Shown: positions 52,975 through 60,597, numbered from the stretch's first letter. The stretch is 64,000 nt of DNA from Bacillota bacterium (GCA_023390815.1 JAEWCC010000004.1:1-64000); one strand, 5' to 3'. Numbers and translations: made by a program. The notes: generated from the letters alone by a model not told the origin.

Positions 52975-53373
52975 CTAAAGAGCGAAGCTGACCTCAACGC
53001 TGTTGCCGGTTTCGTTGTAGCAGACTTCGCTGCAAAGCGCACGAACGAGCTTAAGACCACGCCCTCGCTCACTCAAAAGTTCTTCGGCCTCGTCCGGGTC
53101 GGCATTCAGCTGCGCATATTCAAACCCCGTGCCGCTGTCCGTTACGCTGATACGAAGACGTCTGTCCGCATACTCCGCATGCACAAAAACGGGCGTACGC
53201 GGCGTCGGCCGCGCATGCTCGAAGGAATTAACCAGCAATTCATTTAATACCAATGCGATATTGTACCGACGCTCATCGTTCAGCGGCATCAGGCGGCTTA
53301 CCTCGCTGATTACGCCGCTGGCCACGCTTTTAATGTCTTCCAGTGCGGTCAGTACATACCTTCTTCTCATCAT
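52975..53373 (-). CDS. Anti-sigma-type serine kinase (HATPase_c, RsbW-like), motif-complete
   Basis: This 132-residue protein has the GHKL ATPase motifs intact: N box NIALVLNELLVNSFEHA (Glu45 and Asn49), G1 box TDSGTGFE and G2 box SERGRGLKLVRAL. I chose the ATG at 53373 (weak TTGGGTG upstream). The frame is open to 53589, overlapping the sigma gene, and an ATG at 53472 is also possible. RsbW-like kinases bind sigma factors and phosphorylate STAS antagonists. It follows the sigma gene and is better preserved than the anti-sigma gene in front of it. Confidence 0.82.
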   Translation of the reverse strand: MMRRRYVLTALEDIKSVASGVISEVSRLMPLNDERRYNIALVLNELLVNSFEHARPTPRTPVFVHAEYADRRLRISVTDSGTGFEYAQLNADPDEAEELLSERGRGLKLVRALCSEVCYNETGNSVEVSFAL

Positions 53374-53461
53374 GATACACCCAAGCACAATATTGCATCC
53401 CACGGCACTGCCGGGATATGCATGTACACTATCAATATAACCCGCCTGCGGTGTGTTAAAA

Positions 53462-54205
53462 CTACTTTTCATAGTAATTTCTGAATTTATCGAGGATCTT
53501 GCGTTCGATGCGCGATATATACATCTGAGAAACACCGAGGCTCGCCGCCACTTCGCGCTGGCTCTTATCGGCCATATACCGCTCTTCAATCACCTGCTTT
53601 TCGACCTCGTTCAAATGCGAAAGGCAGCTGTCCAAAAAGTCGCGGTCTTCGATGCGGTCAAACTCGCTGTCGGCGCTGCCGACGAGCTTGACAAGCTTTA
53701 AATCCTCGCTGACGGCCAGCGCGCTGTCCAGCGAAGCGGCGTACGCAGCCGACTGGGTTTCCATCAGTTCCAGCACGCGTTCTACCGAAACCCCCATATA
53801 CGCTGATATCTCCTCCGGGGTAACGCCTCTGCCGCTGTTGTGCCCCAGCACTTCCTTGGCTTCATCCAGATGCCGGATCATTTCACTGTCGCGGCGCGAT
53901 ATGCGGATCATGCGCGTTTTATCGCGGAAATAGTTCTTGATCTCACCCACGAGCGTAGGCGTTGCAAAGCTGGCGAACTTGACGCCGCGGTCCGGTTCGA
54001 AACGCTCCACAGCCTTGATGAGCGCGAGAGACGCAACCTGATAAAGGTCGTCATACTCCACGCCGCGCCCCACAAATTTCTTCGCGACGATCTCCGCGAT
54101 GTACAGATACCTTTCGAGTATCCGATCGCGCAGCCGATCATCGTGCGTGGCCGCGTAACACTCCAGCAGCTGCTGTTCGGTTGTAACTTCCGGCATTGTC
54201 CCCAT
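53462..54205 (-). CDS. Sigma-70 family factor, SigB/SigF/SigG type
   Basis: This 247-residue protein has region 2 (ERYLYIAEIVAKKFVGRGVEYDDLYQVASLALIKAV and FASFATPTLVGEIKNYFRDK), region 3 and region 4 (EKQVIEERYMADKSQREVAASLGVSQMYISRIERKIL). This is the partner-switched SigB/SigF/SigG subfamily. The gene order STAS, anti-sigma, sigma is the rsbV-rsbW-sigB or spoIIA order. I cannot tell stress from sporulation function. GAAGGAAG precedes the start. Confidence 0.9.
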   Translation of the reverse strand: MGTMPEVTTEQQLLECYAATHDDRLRDRILERYLYIAEIVAKKFVGRGVEYDDLYQVASLALIKAVERFEPDRGVKFASFATPTLVGEIKNYFRDKTRMIRISRRDSEMIRHLDEAKEVLGHNSGRGVTPEEISAYMGVSVERVLELMETQSAAYAASLDSALAVSEDLKLVKLVGSADSEFDRIEDRDFLDSCLSHLNEVEKQVIEERYMADKSQREVAASLGVSQMYISRIERKILDKFRNYYEK

Positions 54206-54236
54206 ACCGCTTCCTTCGTATCCTGTCCTTACCGAT

Positions 54237-54605
54237 TTACCGGTGTTTTCTGAAAAAATGTACGCCTGTCACCATATCCCCCCGTTTATCAAAGGAACAT
54301 TCGTCGACCAGCGCTTCGAGCAGATACTGGCTCAGGTCTTCTTCCGGGTCCTGCTCGCGCCCCTGCGGTGCTTCCCCGCAGATGTCCATTTTAAGTCCGT
54401 CTTCCCTCACGGTCATATCGATCTCCACCGACTCGGGACGATAGGAAAGCAGCATGATGCACCCTTCGGCGCTGGCTACCTTCAGGTCCTCAATATCGTC
54501 GATGTCGAAGCCCATGCGCTCCGCAACCGCCGAAACTGCCAGCCGCACCGCGAGGATGTAATCGGGTTTGGCGGGGATAGACATGCGCAATACGTCATCA
54601 CTCAC
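54237..54605 (-). CDS. RsbW/SpoIIAB-like anti-sigma protein with degenerate ATPase motifs
   Basis: This 122-residue protein sits between the STAS and sigma genes, the canonical anti-sigma position, and overlaps the STAS gene by 4 bp. The N-box region reads KVASAEGCIMLLSY: Glu47 is kept but the Mg-ligand Asn is replaced by Met51. A clear G1 (DxGxG) and G2 box are missing, where MDICGEAPQGREQDPEE occurs. It could still bind the sigma factor or the STAS protein without kinase activity. Relatives are about 140-160 residues long. Confidence 0.75.
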   Translation of the reverse strand: MSDDVLRMSIPAKPDYILAVRLAVSAVAERMGFDIDDIEDLKVASAEGCIMLLSYRPESVEIDMTVREDGLKMDICGEAPQGREQDPEEDLSQYLLEALVDECSFDKRGDMVTGVHFFRKHR

Positions 54606-54922
54606 TCCGCACTCACCTCAATCAGGAAGATTTTATCCAGCCCGGTCAGCGTAAATATTTTGGCAATGTAAGGCTTGAGGCTCACAATGCGAATCTGCCG
54701 TTCTGCCTCGCGTACCTTTTTAAGCGCGCTCACGAGCACGCCGAGGCCAGTTGAGTCGATGTATTTGAGGCTGGTGCAGTCGATCACCAAATCCGCCGGT
54801 TTCTCCTCGATCAGCCCGCGCAGCTCCGCCTTGAGGCTATCCGCATTATAGATATCGACTTCCCCATAAAGGCGCACGTCCCATTTGCACGCGTTCTCGT
54901 CGTAACTCGCATCCATGAGCAT
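54602..54922 (-). CDS. STAS-domain anti-anti-sigma factor (RsbV/SpoIIAA-like)
   Basis: This 106-residue STAS protein has a phosphorylatable Ser57 in KYIDSTGLGVLVSALKK, preceded by PADLVIDCTSL. Unphosphorylated STAS antagonists capture the anti-sigma factor and release the sigma factor. AGGAGG lies 9 bases before the start. It is the first gene of the four-gene partner-switching operon. Confidence 0.92.
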   Translation of the reverse strand: MLMDASYDENACKWDVRLYGEVDIYNADSLKAELRGLIEEKPADLVIDCTSLKYIDSTGLGVLVSALKKVREAERQIRIVSLKPYIAKIFTLTGLDKIFLIEVSAE

Positions 54923-54935
54923 CCGAAGCGTCCTC

Positions 54936-55877
54936 CTATTTTTTCACCGTTACGTGTTTATTAAGCCAGCTTGTGATATCGTCCCAGACCTGCTGCTTAT
55001 TCTTCTCATTGAGGATCTCATGCCGCATGCCGGAATATACCTTGAACGTAAGGTCGGAAACGCCCGCCTTCTCATACAAGGCTACGTGCCGCCGGACATC
55101 CTTAAGGCCTTCGCCGCCGCCCGCCGTATCAAACTCGCCCGCGCCTACAAACAGGGGCAGGTCCTTCGGGAAGCCGCCAATCACCTTTTTAGAAGCCGAC
55201 TCGCGCGTACCCCACAGCATTTCACGGAAGAACTCCGCGGAGAGTGCGTTGCCGCAGCGCGGGTCCGCGTTGTACGCTTCCACCACGGCAGGGTCCGAAG
55301 AAATGAACTCATGAGGCCTTTCCTTGCCGAACGGCCCGCTGAGCACGTTATTGTACATATTATTGAGCATCGCCAAGCGGTAGCGACCGCCGCGCAATAT
55401 CATCGCGCACCGGGCCGTCGCGATCATCCCCGTAAGAAATGCCGCGCTCCGACCGCCCACGCCCGTCAGTACCACACCATTTAAGGTTTTCCCGTACTTG
55501 GCCGCGTAGAGGCGGGCGAGCATAGAGCCCATGCTGTGTCCGTACATAAACACCGGCAGACCGGGGTTCTCCTCACGCATGCGCTGGTCGAGCGTATGCA
55601 TATCTTCCACGATTTTTAGAAAAGCGCCTTTGCTATCAGAGATATGTCCTACATAGTCGTCGCTTTCCGCGGTTTTTCCGTGGCCGAGGTGATCCTCGGC
55701 GTATACGGTAATGCCGTGTTCGCAAAGTGCCCGTGCGAACGCATCGTAGCGCATCGCGTATTCCACCGAGCCGTGAACGATCTGGAGCAGCGCTATGGGT
55801 TTTTGCGCTTCCCACTTGTATGCGGCGACAGTTACGCCGTCTGAAGAAACGAAAGAAAACTCCTCGAATTCCACCAT
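54936..55877 (-). CDS. Alpha/beta hydrolase, monoacylglycerol-lipase-like
   Basis: This is a 313-residue protein. The ATG at 55877 has AAAGAGGTG upstream; GTG at 55883 is an alternative. The nucleophile elbow is GHSMGS (Ser near residue 117), the oxyanion region is QIVHGSVEYAMRYDAFA, and the charge relay has VGAGEFDTAGG and GMRHEILNE. Such hydrolases release fatty acids from monoacylglycerols or lysophospholipids. It is the gene upstream of the sigma operon on the same strand but has a 14-bp gap and no visible link to it. Confidence 0.87.
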   Translation of the reverse strand: MVEFEEFSFVSSDGVTVAAYKWEAQKPIALLQIVHGSVEYAMRYDAFARALCEHGITVYAEDHLGHGKTAESDDYVGHISDSKGAFLKIVEDMHTLDQRMREENPGLPVFMYGHSMGSMLARLYAAKYGKTLNGVVLTGVGGRSAAFLTGMIATARCAMILRGGRYRLAMLNNMYNNVLSGPFGKERPHEFISSDPAVVEAYNADPRCGNALSAEFFREMLWGTRESASKKVIGGFPKDLPLFVGAGEFDTAGGGEGLKDVRRHVALYEKAGVSDLTFKVYSGMRHEILNEKNKQQVWDDITSWLNKHVTVKK

Positions 55878-55922
55878 ACGCACGCACCTCTTTCGTTTTT
55901 ATGATACCATCATGCATATTTT

Positions 55923-55951
55923 TTGTAAATACCGGACCGGCATGATATAAT
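55923..55951 (+). promoter_or_regulatory. Promoter of the glpP-like gene
   Basis: TTGTAA (55923-55928), a 17-bp spacer and TATAAT (55946-55951). The start codon follows after GGGAGGAAATC. Confidence 0.8.
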
Positions 55952-55974
55952 GGCAGCGAGGATGGGAGGAAATC

Positions 55975-56544
55975 ATGCACGATTTTATCGAAACGATACG
56001 GGACAATCCCGTTATCGCCGCAGTCCAAAGCCAGAGCGCGCTTTCCGCCGCACTGGGTCTGCGCATGCCCACCGTGTTTTTACTCAATACCGACATATTC
56101 TCCGCCAAGGCCTCGGTGGATTTAGGCATTGCCGCGGGCTGCAACGTGTTTTTGCATATGGACCTGATCGACGGGCTCGCGTCCAGCGCCAAGGCGCTAG
56201 ACTATGTACAGCACCGTATCGGCCCTTCGGGGATCATCAGCACCAAAGCCGCGCTCATCAAATACGCCCGGGAGCAGGGCGTGTTCTGCATCCAGCGCTT
56301 TTTCATGGTGGACAGCGCCTCATACGACAACGCCGTGAAGACCACGCGCAAGAACCGGCCCAACATGGTGGAGCTGATGCCGGGCATTATCCCGGACGTG
56401 CTGCGCCGTTTCACCGCCGAGGTGGACACCCCCGTCATCGCGGGCGGCCTCGTGAGCGACCGGCGTCAGGTCATTGACGCATTGTCCGCAGGCGCTATGG
56501 GCGTCTCCACGGGCAGTCAGGACCTCTGGCCGCAAAACGGGTAA
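55975..56544 (+). CDS. glpP: Glycerol-3-phosphate-responsive antiterminator GlpP
   Basis: This 189-residue TIM-barrel-like protein has MHDFIETIRDNPVIAAVQ, NVFLHMDLIDGLASSAKALD, PSGIISTKAALIKYAREQG and AGGLVSDRRQVIDALSAGA, with the final segment VSTGSQDLW. GlpP binds glycerol-3-phosphate and prevents termination in the leaders of glycerol genes. None of those targets is next to it here. The GlpA-like operon at the left window edge is a possible target whose leader lies outside the window. It is monocistronic with a consensus promoter. Confidence 0.9.
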   Translation: MHDFIETIRDNPVIAAVQSQSALSAALGLRMPTVFLLNTDIFSAKASVDLGIAAGCNVFLHMDLIDGLASSAKALDYVQHRIGPSGIISTKAALIKYAREQGVFCIQRFFMVDSASYDNAVKTTRKNRPNMVELMPGIIPDVLRRFTAEVDTPVIAGGLVSDRRQVIDALSAGAMGVSTGSQDLWPQNG

Positions 56545-56563
56545 ACTGATATCCGCTCTGTTT

Positions 56564-56582
56564 CGCCTATCGGCGTTTTTTC
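56564..56582 (+). terminator. Terminator of glpP
   Basis: CGCC-TATC-GGCG followed by TTTTTT. Confidence 0.8.
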
Positions 56583-56694
56583 GTGCATCTCCTAACTCTT
56601 GATCTCCTTTCTCAAGACTATCTTTCCGAAAGGCATACTGTTCATATACGAATCAACGAATTTGCTGCCGATGGATGAGCTCTTTGCGTTTCAG

Positions 56695-56831
56695 AACCCC
56701 TCACCCTCGCAATCAGTTCCTGATTGCCGGGAGCTCCCCTTGCAGGGGAGCCTTATCGCCGTCCAAGCCTCCCTTGTTAAAGGGAGGTGGCCGGAGCGCT
56801 GTATCGAAGATGCGCGCGTGGGCGGAGGGGT
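56695..56831. repeat. Palindromic repeat, copy A
   Basis: This 137-bp element begins ACCCCTCACCCTCGCAATCA and ends GGCGGAGGGGT. Inside are two GC-rich hairpins: GGAGCTCCCCTTGCAGGGGA and CCTCCCTTGTTAAAGGGAGG. The outer ends CCCCTC and GAGGGG are complementary. Copies B and C (57292 and 57495) match along most of the length. It lies just before the DUF559 gene. Confidence 0.85.
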
Positions 56832-56876
56832 AAGCTTCTCGGGATAGCAGCAATCACGATAAACGAGGCTTTTCCT

Positions 56877-57236
56877 ATGGAACCAAGAAACCGGCAGTTG
56901 CTCCGCAATGCGCGGATGCTGCGTAAAAACATGACCAAAGAAGAAAACCGCCTTTGGTTCGACTTTCTACGTGATTATCCGGTGCGTTTTCGCCGTCAGG
57001 AGATTATCGGAACCTACATCGCAGATTTTTATTGTGCCAGTGTCAAGCTGATTGTCGAACTTGACGGTTCGCAGCACTATGAAAAGGATAGTATAGAAAA
57101 CGATACACGCAGAACCTCGTATTTCAAAGAGTTGGGGCTAAGCGTGCTTCGATTCTCTAACCTTGATATATGGCATAACTTTGAAGGGGCTTGTCTTTCG
57201 ATTTCAAAGGCTGTCAATGAACGTTTAATCAAGTAA
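56877..57236 (+). CDS. DUF559 endonuclease-domain protein (Vsr-like fold)
   Basis: This is a 119-residue protein. The ATG at 56877 has ACGAGG upstream and begins MEPRNRQLLRNARMLRKNMT. TKEENRLWFDFLRDYP and RFRRQEIIGTYIADFYCASVKLIVELDGSQHYE form the PD-(D/E)xK core: Asp in IADFYC and ELDG with the nearby Gln-His. DUF559 proteins are small putative DNA endonucleases of unknown biological role, often found beside palindromic repeats. This one is flanked by repeat A upstream and B and C downstream. No partner methylase is present. Confidence 0.85.
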   Translation: MEPRNRQLLRNARMLRKNMTKEENRLWFDFLRDYPVRFRRQEIIGTYIADFYCASVKLIVELDGSQHYEKDSIENDTRRTSYFKELGLSVLRFSNLDIWHNFEGACLSISKAVNERLIK

Positions 57237-57291
57237 TATAGAGTATATACCTTTACACTGGCAACTTAATGACCGCTCTTTCTGCTACATA

Positions 57292-57429
57292 AACCCCTCA
57301 CCCTCGCAATCAATCCTTGATCGCCGGGAGCTCCCCTTGCAGTGGAGCCTTATCGCCGTTTAAGCCTCCCTTGTAAAGGGGAGGTGGCCGGAGCGTACAT
57401 CGAAGATGCAACGCGCGGACGGAGGGGTT
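57292..57429. repeat. Palindromic repeat, copy B
   Basis: This 138-bp copy has the core GGAGCTCCCCTTGCAGTGGA, CCTCCCTTGTAAAGGGGAGG and the end ACGGAGGGGTT. The 20 bp before it (ACCGCTCTTTCTGCTACATA) also recur before copy C with small changes, so the duplicated unit is larger than the palindrome. Confidence 0.85.
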
Positions 57430-57494
57430 GCCTAATTGCCTGCTACATAATAAGCCCCTCACCGCGACTCGACAACCGCTCTGCCTGCTACATA

Positions 57495-57631
57495 AACCCC
57501 TCACCCTCGCGATCAATACTTGATTGCCGGGAGCTCCCCTTACAGGGGAGCCTTATCACTGTTCAAGCCGCCCCTGCAAGGGGAGGTGGCCGGAGCGGCT
57601 CAACGAAGTTAAGCGCGCGGACGGAGGGGTT
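57495..57631. repeat. Palindromic repeat, copy C
   Basis: This 137-bp copy has the core GGAGCTCCCCTTACAGGGGA, CCCCTGCAAGGGGAGG and the end ACGGAGGGGTT. Changes in one arm are often matched in the other, so the pairing is kept. Confidence 0.85.
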
Positions 57632-57664
57632 CTTTAAAGACCAGATTTCCAATATTAGATTTCT

Positions 57665-57691
57665 AAAAAAGCCTTCCCGTAGAGAAGACTT
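57665..57691 (-). terminator. Terminator of the SCIFF/carbonic-anhydrase unit
   Basis: On the minus strand AAGTCTTC pairs with GAAGGCTT (one G-U) around TCTACGG, followed by TTTTTTAG. Confidence 0.75.
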
Positions 57692-57709
57692 TTAATTATG
57701 CGTTGTATT

Positions 57710-58228
57710 TTACAGTATCTCTCCCGTGCGCACATACGTCTGCGCCATCTCGATATAGCGTTCACAACGCGCTTCGGTGTCCTTGATCTCCTCTTCGGTC
57801 ACCTCGCGGATGACGCGGCAGGGGCTGCCCACCGCCACGCTGCGCGGCGGCACCACGAAGCCCTGGGGCACCAGCGAGCCCGCACCCACGATGCTGTGCT
57901 CCCCGATGCTGGCCGCGCCCATCACAATCGCACCCATGCCGATCATGGCGCCGTCGCCGATATCGCACGAATGCAGAATTGCGCGGTGCCCTACCACCAC
58001 GCCGCTGCCGATATGCAGCTGAAGCCGCGTGCCCGTATGCAGAATGCAGCCGTCCTGAATGTTCGTCCGCTCGCCGATAATAATCGGCGCAAGGTCGCCG
58101 CGGATGACCGTCCCGGGCCACACGTTTGTCTGCTTGCCCAGCTTCACCCGGCCGATCACCATCGCGCTCGGGTGTACGTACGCGTCGCGCGGGATATCCG
58201 GCCTGCTGCCGTTCACTCTCTGGATCAT
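57710..58228 (-). CDS. Gamma-carbonic-anhydrase-family protein
   Basis: This is a 172-residue left-handed beta-helix protein. The ATG at 58228 overlaps the previous stop by 4 bp (ATGA). Hexapeptide repeats and metal-site histidines are seen in NIQDGCILHTG, VVGHRAILHSCDIGDGAMIGMGA and ASIGEHSIVGAGSLV. Members bind zinc or iron between subunits and may hydrate CO2 or act on acyl-CoA-like substrates. It is cotranslated with the SCIFF maturase in this genome, a link of unknown meaning. Confidence 0.88.
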   Translation of the reverse strand: MIQRVNGSRPDIPRDAYVHPSAMVIGRVKLGKQTNVWPGTVIRGDLAPIIIGERTNIQDGCILHTGTRLQLHIGSGVVVGHRAILHSCDIGDGAMIGMGAIVMGAASIGEHSIVGAGSLVPQGFVVPPRSVAVGSPCRVIREVTEEEIKDTEARCERYIEMAQTYVRTGEIL

Positions 58229-59541
58229 TCCATCTGCTCCTTCGCAGCCAGCGCAATCGCCAGCTCCAGCCGTTTCTTTTGCATCGCGCAGCCGATCTCG
58301 TACGGCTGCATCATGTCGCCGTTGATGTTCATATTCGCCGCGGCACACCCGCCGCTGCAGTAGTATTTTGCCCAGCATTTCGTGCATGGTTCCATGTGAT
58401 AGATGTCGCACGCATCAAAATCCTGCGCGAGCTTGGCGTCCAGCGTCAGTTCGAACACGGTACCCATCTTGTACTCCGCCCTGCCCGCGAACTGGTGGCA
58501 CGGGTAGATATCGCCATTGGGCACGACGGCCACGTACTCCGTGCCCGCGCCGCAGCCGCGCACGCGCTTGGAGCGGCACGGTCCTGCGTCGAGATCGACC
58601 ATGAAGTGAAAGAACGTAAAGCCGTTGCCCTCTCTGCGCCGCTTATCATATTCCGCGGCGAGGCGTTCGTATTCCGCGAATATGGCGGGCAGATGCTCCT
58701 CGCGGATGGCGTTCTTCGCGCGTGTCACCACCGGCTCGATGGACAGGCCCGAAAAACCCAGCTCCGCGACGTGCAGCACATCCTCCGCGAAGTCGAGGTT
58801 GTCCGCCGTAAATGTACCGCGCACGTAATACTCGCCCTCGCGGTGCAGCAGCAGCTTCTTTGCGTTCTGTGTGACCTGCGCGTAGCTTCCGCCGCCTTCG
58901 GCGGTTTTGCGCACCGCGTCGTGCACATGCGGCCGCCCGTCGATGCTGACCACCACATTGTGCATATTCTCGTCAATGAATTGCTTCATCTCATCCGTCA
59001 CTTCATAGGCATTGGTGGTGACCGTAAAACGGAAGCGCTTGCCGCGCTCTGCTTCCAATGCGCGCGCGTGCGCCACGGTGCTTTTGAGCACCTCAAAGTT
59101 CATCAGCGGTTCGCCGCCGAAGAAATCGACCTCCAGATTGCGCCGCGTGCCCGATACGTCCGCGAGAAAGTCGATCGCCGCATGCGCAACCTCCTCGCTC
59201 ATCAGCTCCCTGCGGCCTGCGAAAGCGCCGCCCTTGGCGAAGCAATAGCCGCAGCGCAGATTGCAGTCGTGCGCAAGGTGCAGGCACATCGCCTTGATCA
59301 CGTTTTGGGGCTTGTCCGCGTTTTCATCGGGCGCGGAAAACAGCAACCCTTCCTCCTTAAGCGCGCGCAGCTCATCAAAAACCCCGCCTTCGTTTAATGC
59401 CTCGTCCACGTCGCCTCCACCGCGCTCAATTTCTTCGAGTCGCCTGACGGCTTCATATGCCTGCTCGTCCAGCAGATGCACGCTGCCTGTTTCCACGTCC
59501 AGCGCGTAATATTCGTTTTCATACCTGAATGCGTGTACCAA
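58225..59541 (-). CDS. scfB: SCIFF peptide maturase (radical SAM/SPASM, CteB-like)
   Basis: This 438-residue protein has an N-terminal RiPP-recognition-like region (about 1-80), the radical SAM motif CNLRCGYC (Cys93, 97, 100) and the GGEP-like DFFGGEPLMN. The C-terminal SPASM domain has GPCRSKRVRGCGAG, NGDIYPCHQF and CTKCWAKYYCSGGC for auxiliary Fe-S clusters. In this family the enzyme makes Cys-to-alpha-carbon thioethers in the SCIFF peptide. The peptide gene is 269 bp upstream on the same strand. Confidence 0.93.
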   Translation of the reverse strand: MVHAFRYENEYYALDVETGSVHLLDEQAYEAVRRLEEIERGGGDVDEALNEGGVFDELRALKEEGLLFSAPDENADKPQNVIKAMCLHLAHDCNLRCGYCFAKGGAFAGRRELMSEEVAHAAIDFLADVSGTRRNLEVDFFGGEPLMNFEVLKSTVAHARALEAERGKRFRFTVTTNAYEVTDEMKQFIDENMHNVVVSIDGRPHVHDAVRKTAEGGGSYAQVTQNAKKLLLHREGEYYVRGTFTADNLDFAEDVLHVAELGFSGLSIEPVVTRAKNAIREEHLPAIFAEYERLAAEYDKRRREGNGFTFFHFMVDLDAGPCRSKRVRGCGAGTEYVAVVPNGDIYPCHQFAGRAEYKMGTVFELTLDAKLAQDFDACDIYHMEPCTKCWAKYYCSGGCAAANMNINGDMMQPYEIGCAMQKKRLELAIALAAKEQME

Positions 59542-59614
59542 TGGTTCTCCTTAACGGATGGCTTGCCCGCCATCCTCGGTTATTTCTACAGCCCAGTTAA
59601 AGCGCAACCCACAG

Positions 59615-59634
59615 GGAACGACCTGTGTCGTTCC
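59615..59634. promoter_or_regulatory. Inverted repeat ahead of scfB
   Basis: GGAACGAC-CTGT-GTCGTTCC has two perfect 8-bp arms. It lies about 75 bp before scfB, without a U-tract. Possibly an operator or mRNA hairpin. Confidence 0.45.
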
Positions 59635-59685
59635 GCCGCTGTCTTGCTTCGGGCCAGTCAACTGCCCTTTGGGTTTTCTTTATAA

Positions 59686-59710
59686 AACAAAAAGCGGCCG
59701 TGCGGGCCGC
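59686..59710 (-). terminator. Hairpin between scfA and scfB (attenuating terminator)
   Basis: GCGGCC-CGCAC-GGCCGC on the minus strand is followed by TTTTTGTTTT. It could end most transcripts after the small peptide gene and let a fraction continue to the maturase. Confidence 0.75.
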
Positions 59711-59810
59711 GTCAGGCCGGGGTATGCAGCGACAGCCGCAAACCCGGCGACGTCTGCCGATCTCCGCGCGAAAAGCCTCGCTTCGCCCGAAGGGCGGCAA
59801 AGGGGTATGA

Positions 59811-59957
59811 CTATCTGCGTTTTTTCTCGCAGCGCTGGTTCGCGAGCGTGCACGAAGTCTTACAGGCCGACTGGCACGAGGTCTGGCATTCGCCGCAGCC
59901 CGTCTGTGCTTTCTTTTCCTTGAGCGTACCCTTAACGATCGTCTTGACGTGTTTCAT
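59811..59957 (-). CDS. scfA: SCIFF precursor peptide (six Cys in forty-five residues)
   Basis: This 48-residue peptide has GGAGGAAA before the ATG at 59957. MKHVKTIVKGTLKEKKAQTG is the leader-like half, and six cysteines follow at 21, 24, 28, 32, 36 and 43 (CGECQTSCQSACKTSC). This is the highly conserved clostridial SCIFF ranthipeptide, a substrate of the radical SAM maturase, reported to take part in quorum-sensing-like control. The basic tail CEKKRR is short. The frame is open 22 codons upstream, but only this start has a site. Confidence 0.95.
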   Translation of the reverse strand: MKHVKTIVKGTLKEKKAQTGCGECQTSCQSACKTSCTLANQRCEKKRR

Positions 59958-60006
59958 TCCGCTTTCCTCCGTATGCCGCTTGTTCTGCACTCGATTATAT
60001 ACCAGC

Positions 60007-60507
60007 CTACTTGCTGTTTGCAACCTTTTTTACGCTCCGCGTACGCTGCATCCGCTGGAACGGCGCGCGCTTCCCGCGTGATTTTGGCCGCGAAGGGCCC
60101 GTCTTGCTGCCCTTGAAGCTGACGAGGATGATCGCGAACACCATGCCGATCAACAGCCCCATGAGCATGTTGGAGAACAGCAGCGCGATGTTGCCGAATA
60201 TCCCCTCGATCAGGGATACGAGCAGGTAGCTCAGCACGATGAACAGCATTCCGGTAATGCCGCCCAGTATCCAGGCCTTTCCCTCGAAGTTTTTGATCGC
60301 GAAGTACGACGCGAGCATAATCCCTGCGATGCGCAGTACCTGATAGATGATCGAGGCAATGCCCGAAACCATCTTGGTTTCCTGAATGATCAGCGCGAGC
60401 AGCAGAATCGCAGCTGTGGTAAACACCATGGAAATGAGCGTTCCCTTCAGCGCGCTTTTGATATACGAGGAAAACGGCGTTTTAACGACGGCTTTTGTCT
60501 GTTCCAT
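60007..60507 (-). CDS. TIGR04086-family membrane protein
   Basis: This 166-residue protein has four membrane helices (GTLISMVFTTAAILLLALII, IIYQVLRIAGIMLASYFAI, AWILGGITGMLFIVLSYLLV and MLMGLLIGMVFAIILVSF) and a basic C-terminus (KSRGKRAPFQRMQRTRSVKK). TIGR04086 proteins are found next to SCIFF genes in most clostridia. The role is unknown; an export or sensing partner of the SCIFF peptide is a guess from neighbourhood. It lies 49 bp upstream of scfA. Confidence 0.88.
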   Translation of the reverse strand: MEQTKAVVKTPFSSYIKSALKGTLISMVFTTAAILLLALIIQETKMVSGIASIIYQVLRIAGIMLASYFAIKNFEGKAWILGGITGMLFIVLSYLLVSLIEGIFGNIALLFSNMLMGLLIGMVFAIILVSFKGSKTGPSRPKSRGKRAPFQRMQRTRSVKKVANSK

Positions 60508-60597
60508 AGCCCATACCCCCTTCTTCTTATGAATACTTATGAGAGGGAAAGGGCGATTATGCGAGTTGTTCGGAAATGTAGGACGCGCCGACCCTGG

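Larger units (their letters stand above)
56545..56876. other. Intergenic region with terminator and repeat copy A
   Basis: This 332-bp gap holds the glpP terminator near 56564 and the palindromic repeat described at 56695. The remaining 56583-56694 shows nothing recognisable. Confidence 0.6.
57237..57709. other. Intergenic region with repeat copies B and C
   Basis: This 473-bp gap is mostly two tandem repeat copies. The linker between them (57430-57494) carries a partial unit (GCCCCTCACC with a degraded remainder). A terminator for the minus-strand carbonic-anhydrase gene lies at 57665-57691. Confidence 0.7.

Noticed and set aside
52975..54922. Calling the operon spoIIA (sporulation)
   Set aside because: The order matches both spoIIA and the sigB core, the anti-sigma is degenerate, and no other sporulation gene is in the window.
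57292..57631. Tandem repeats as a CRISPR array
   Set aside because: Units are about 137 bp, internally palindromic and without short regular spacers. No cas gene is near.
58126..59397. 423-codon frame on the plus strand
   Set aside because: Antisense to the SCIFF maturase gene, whose radical SAM motifs are certain.
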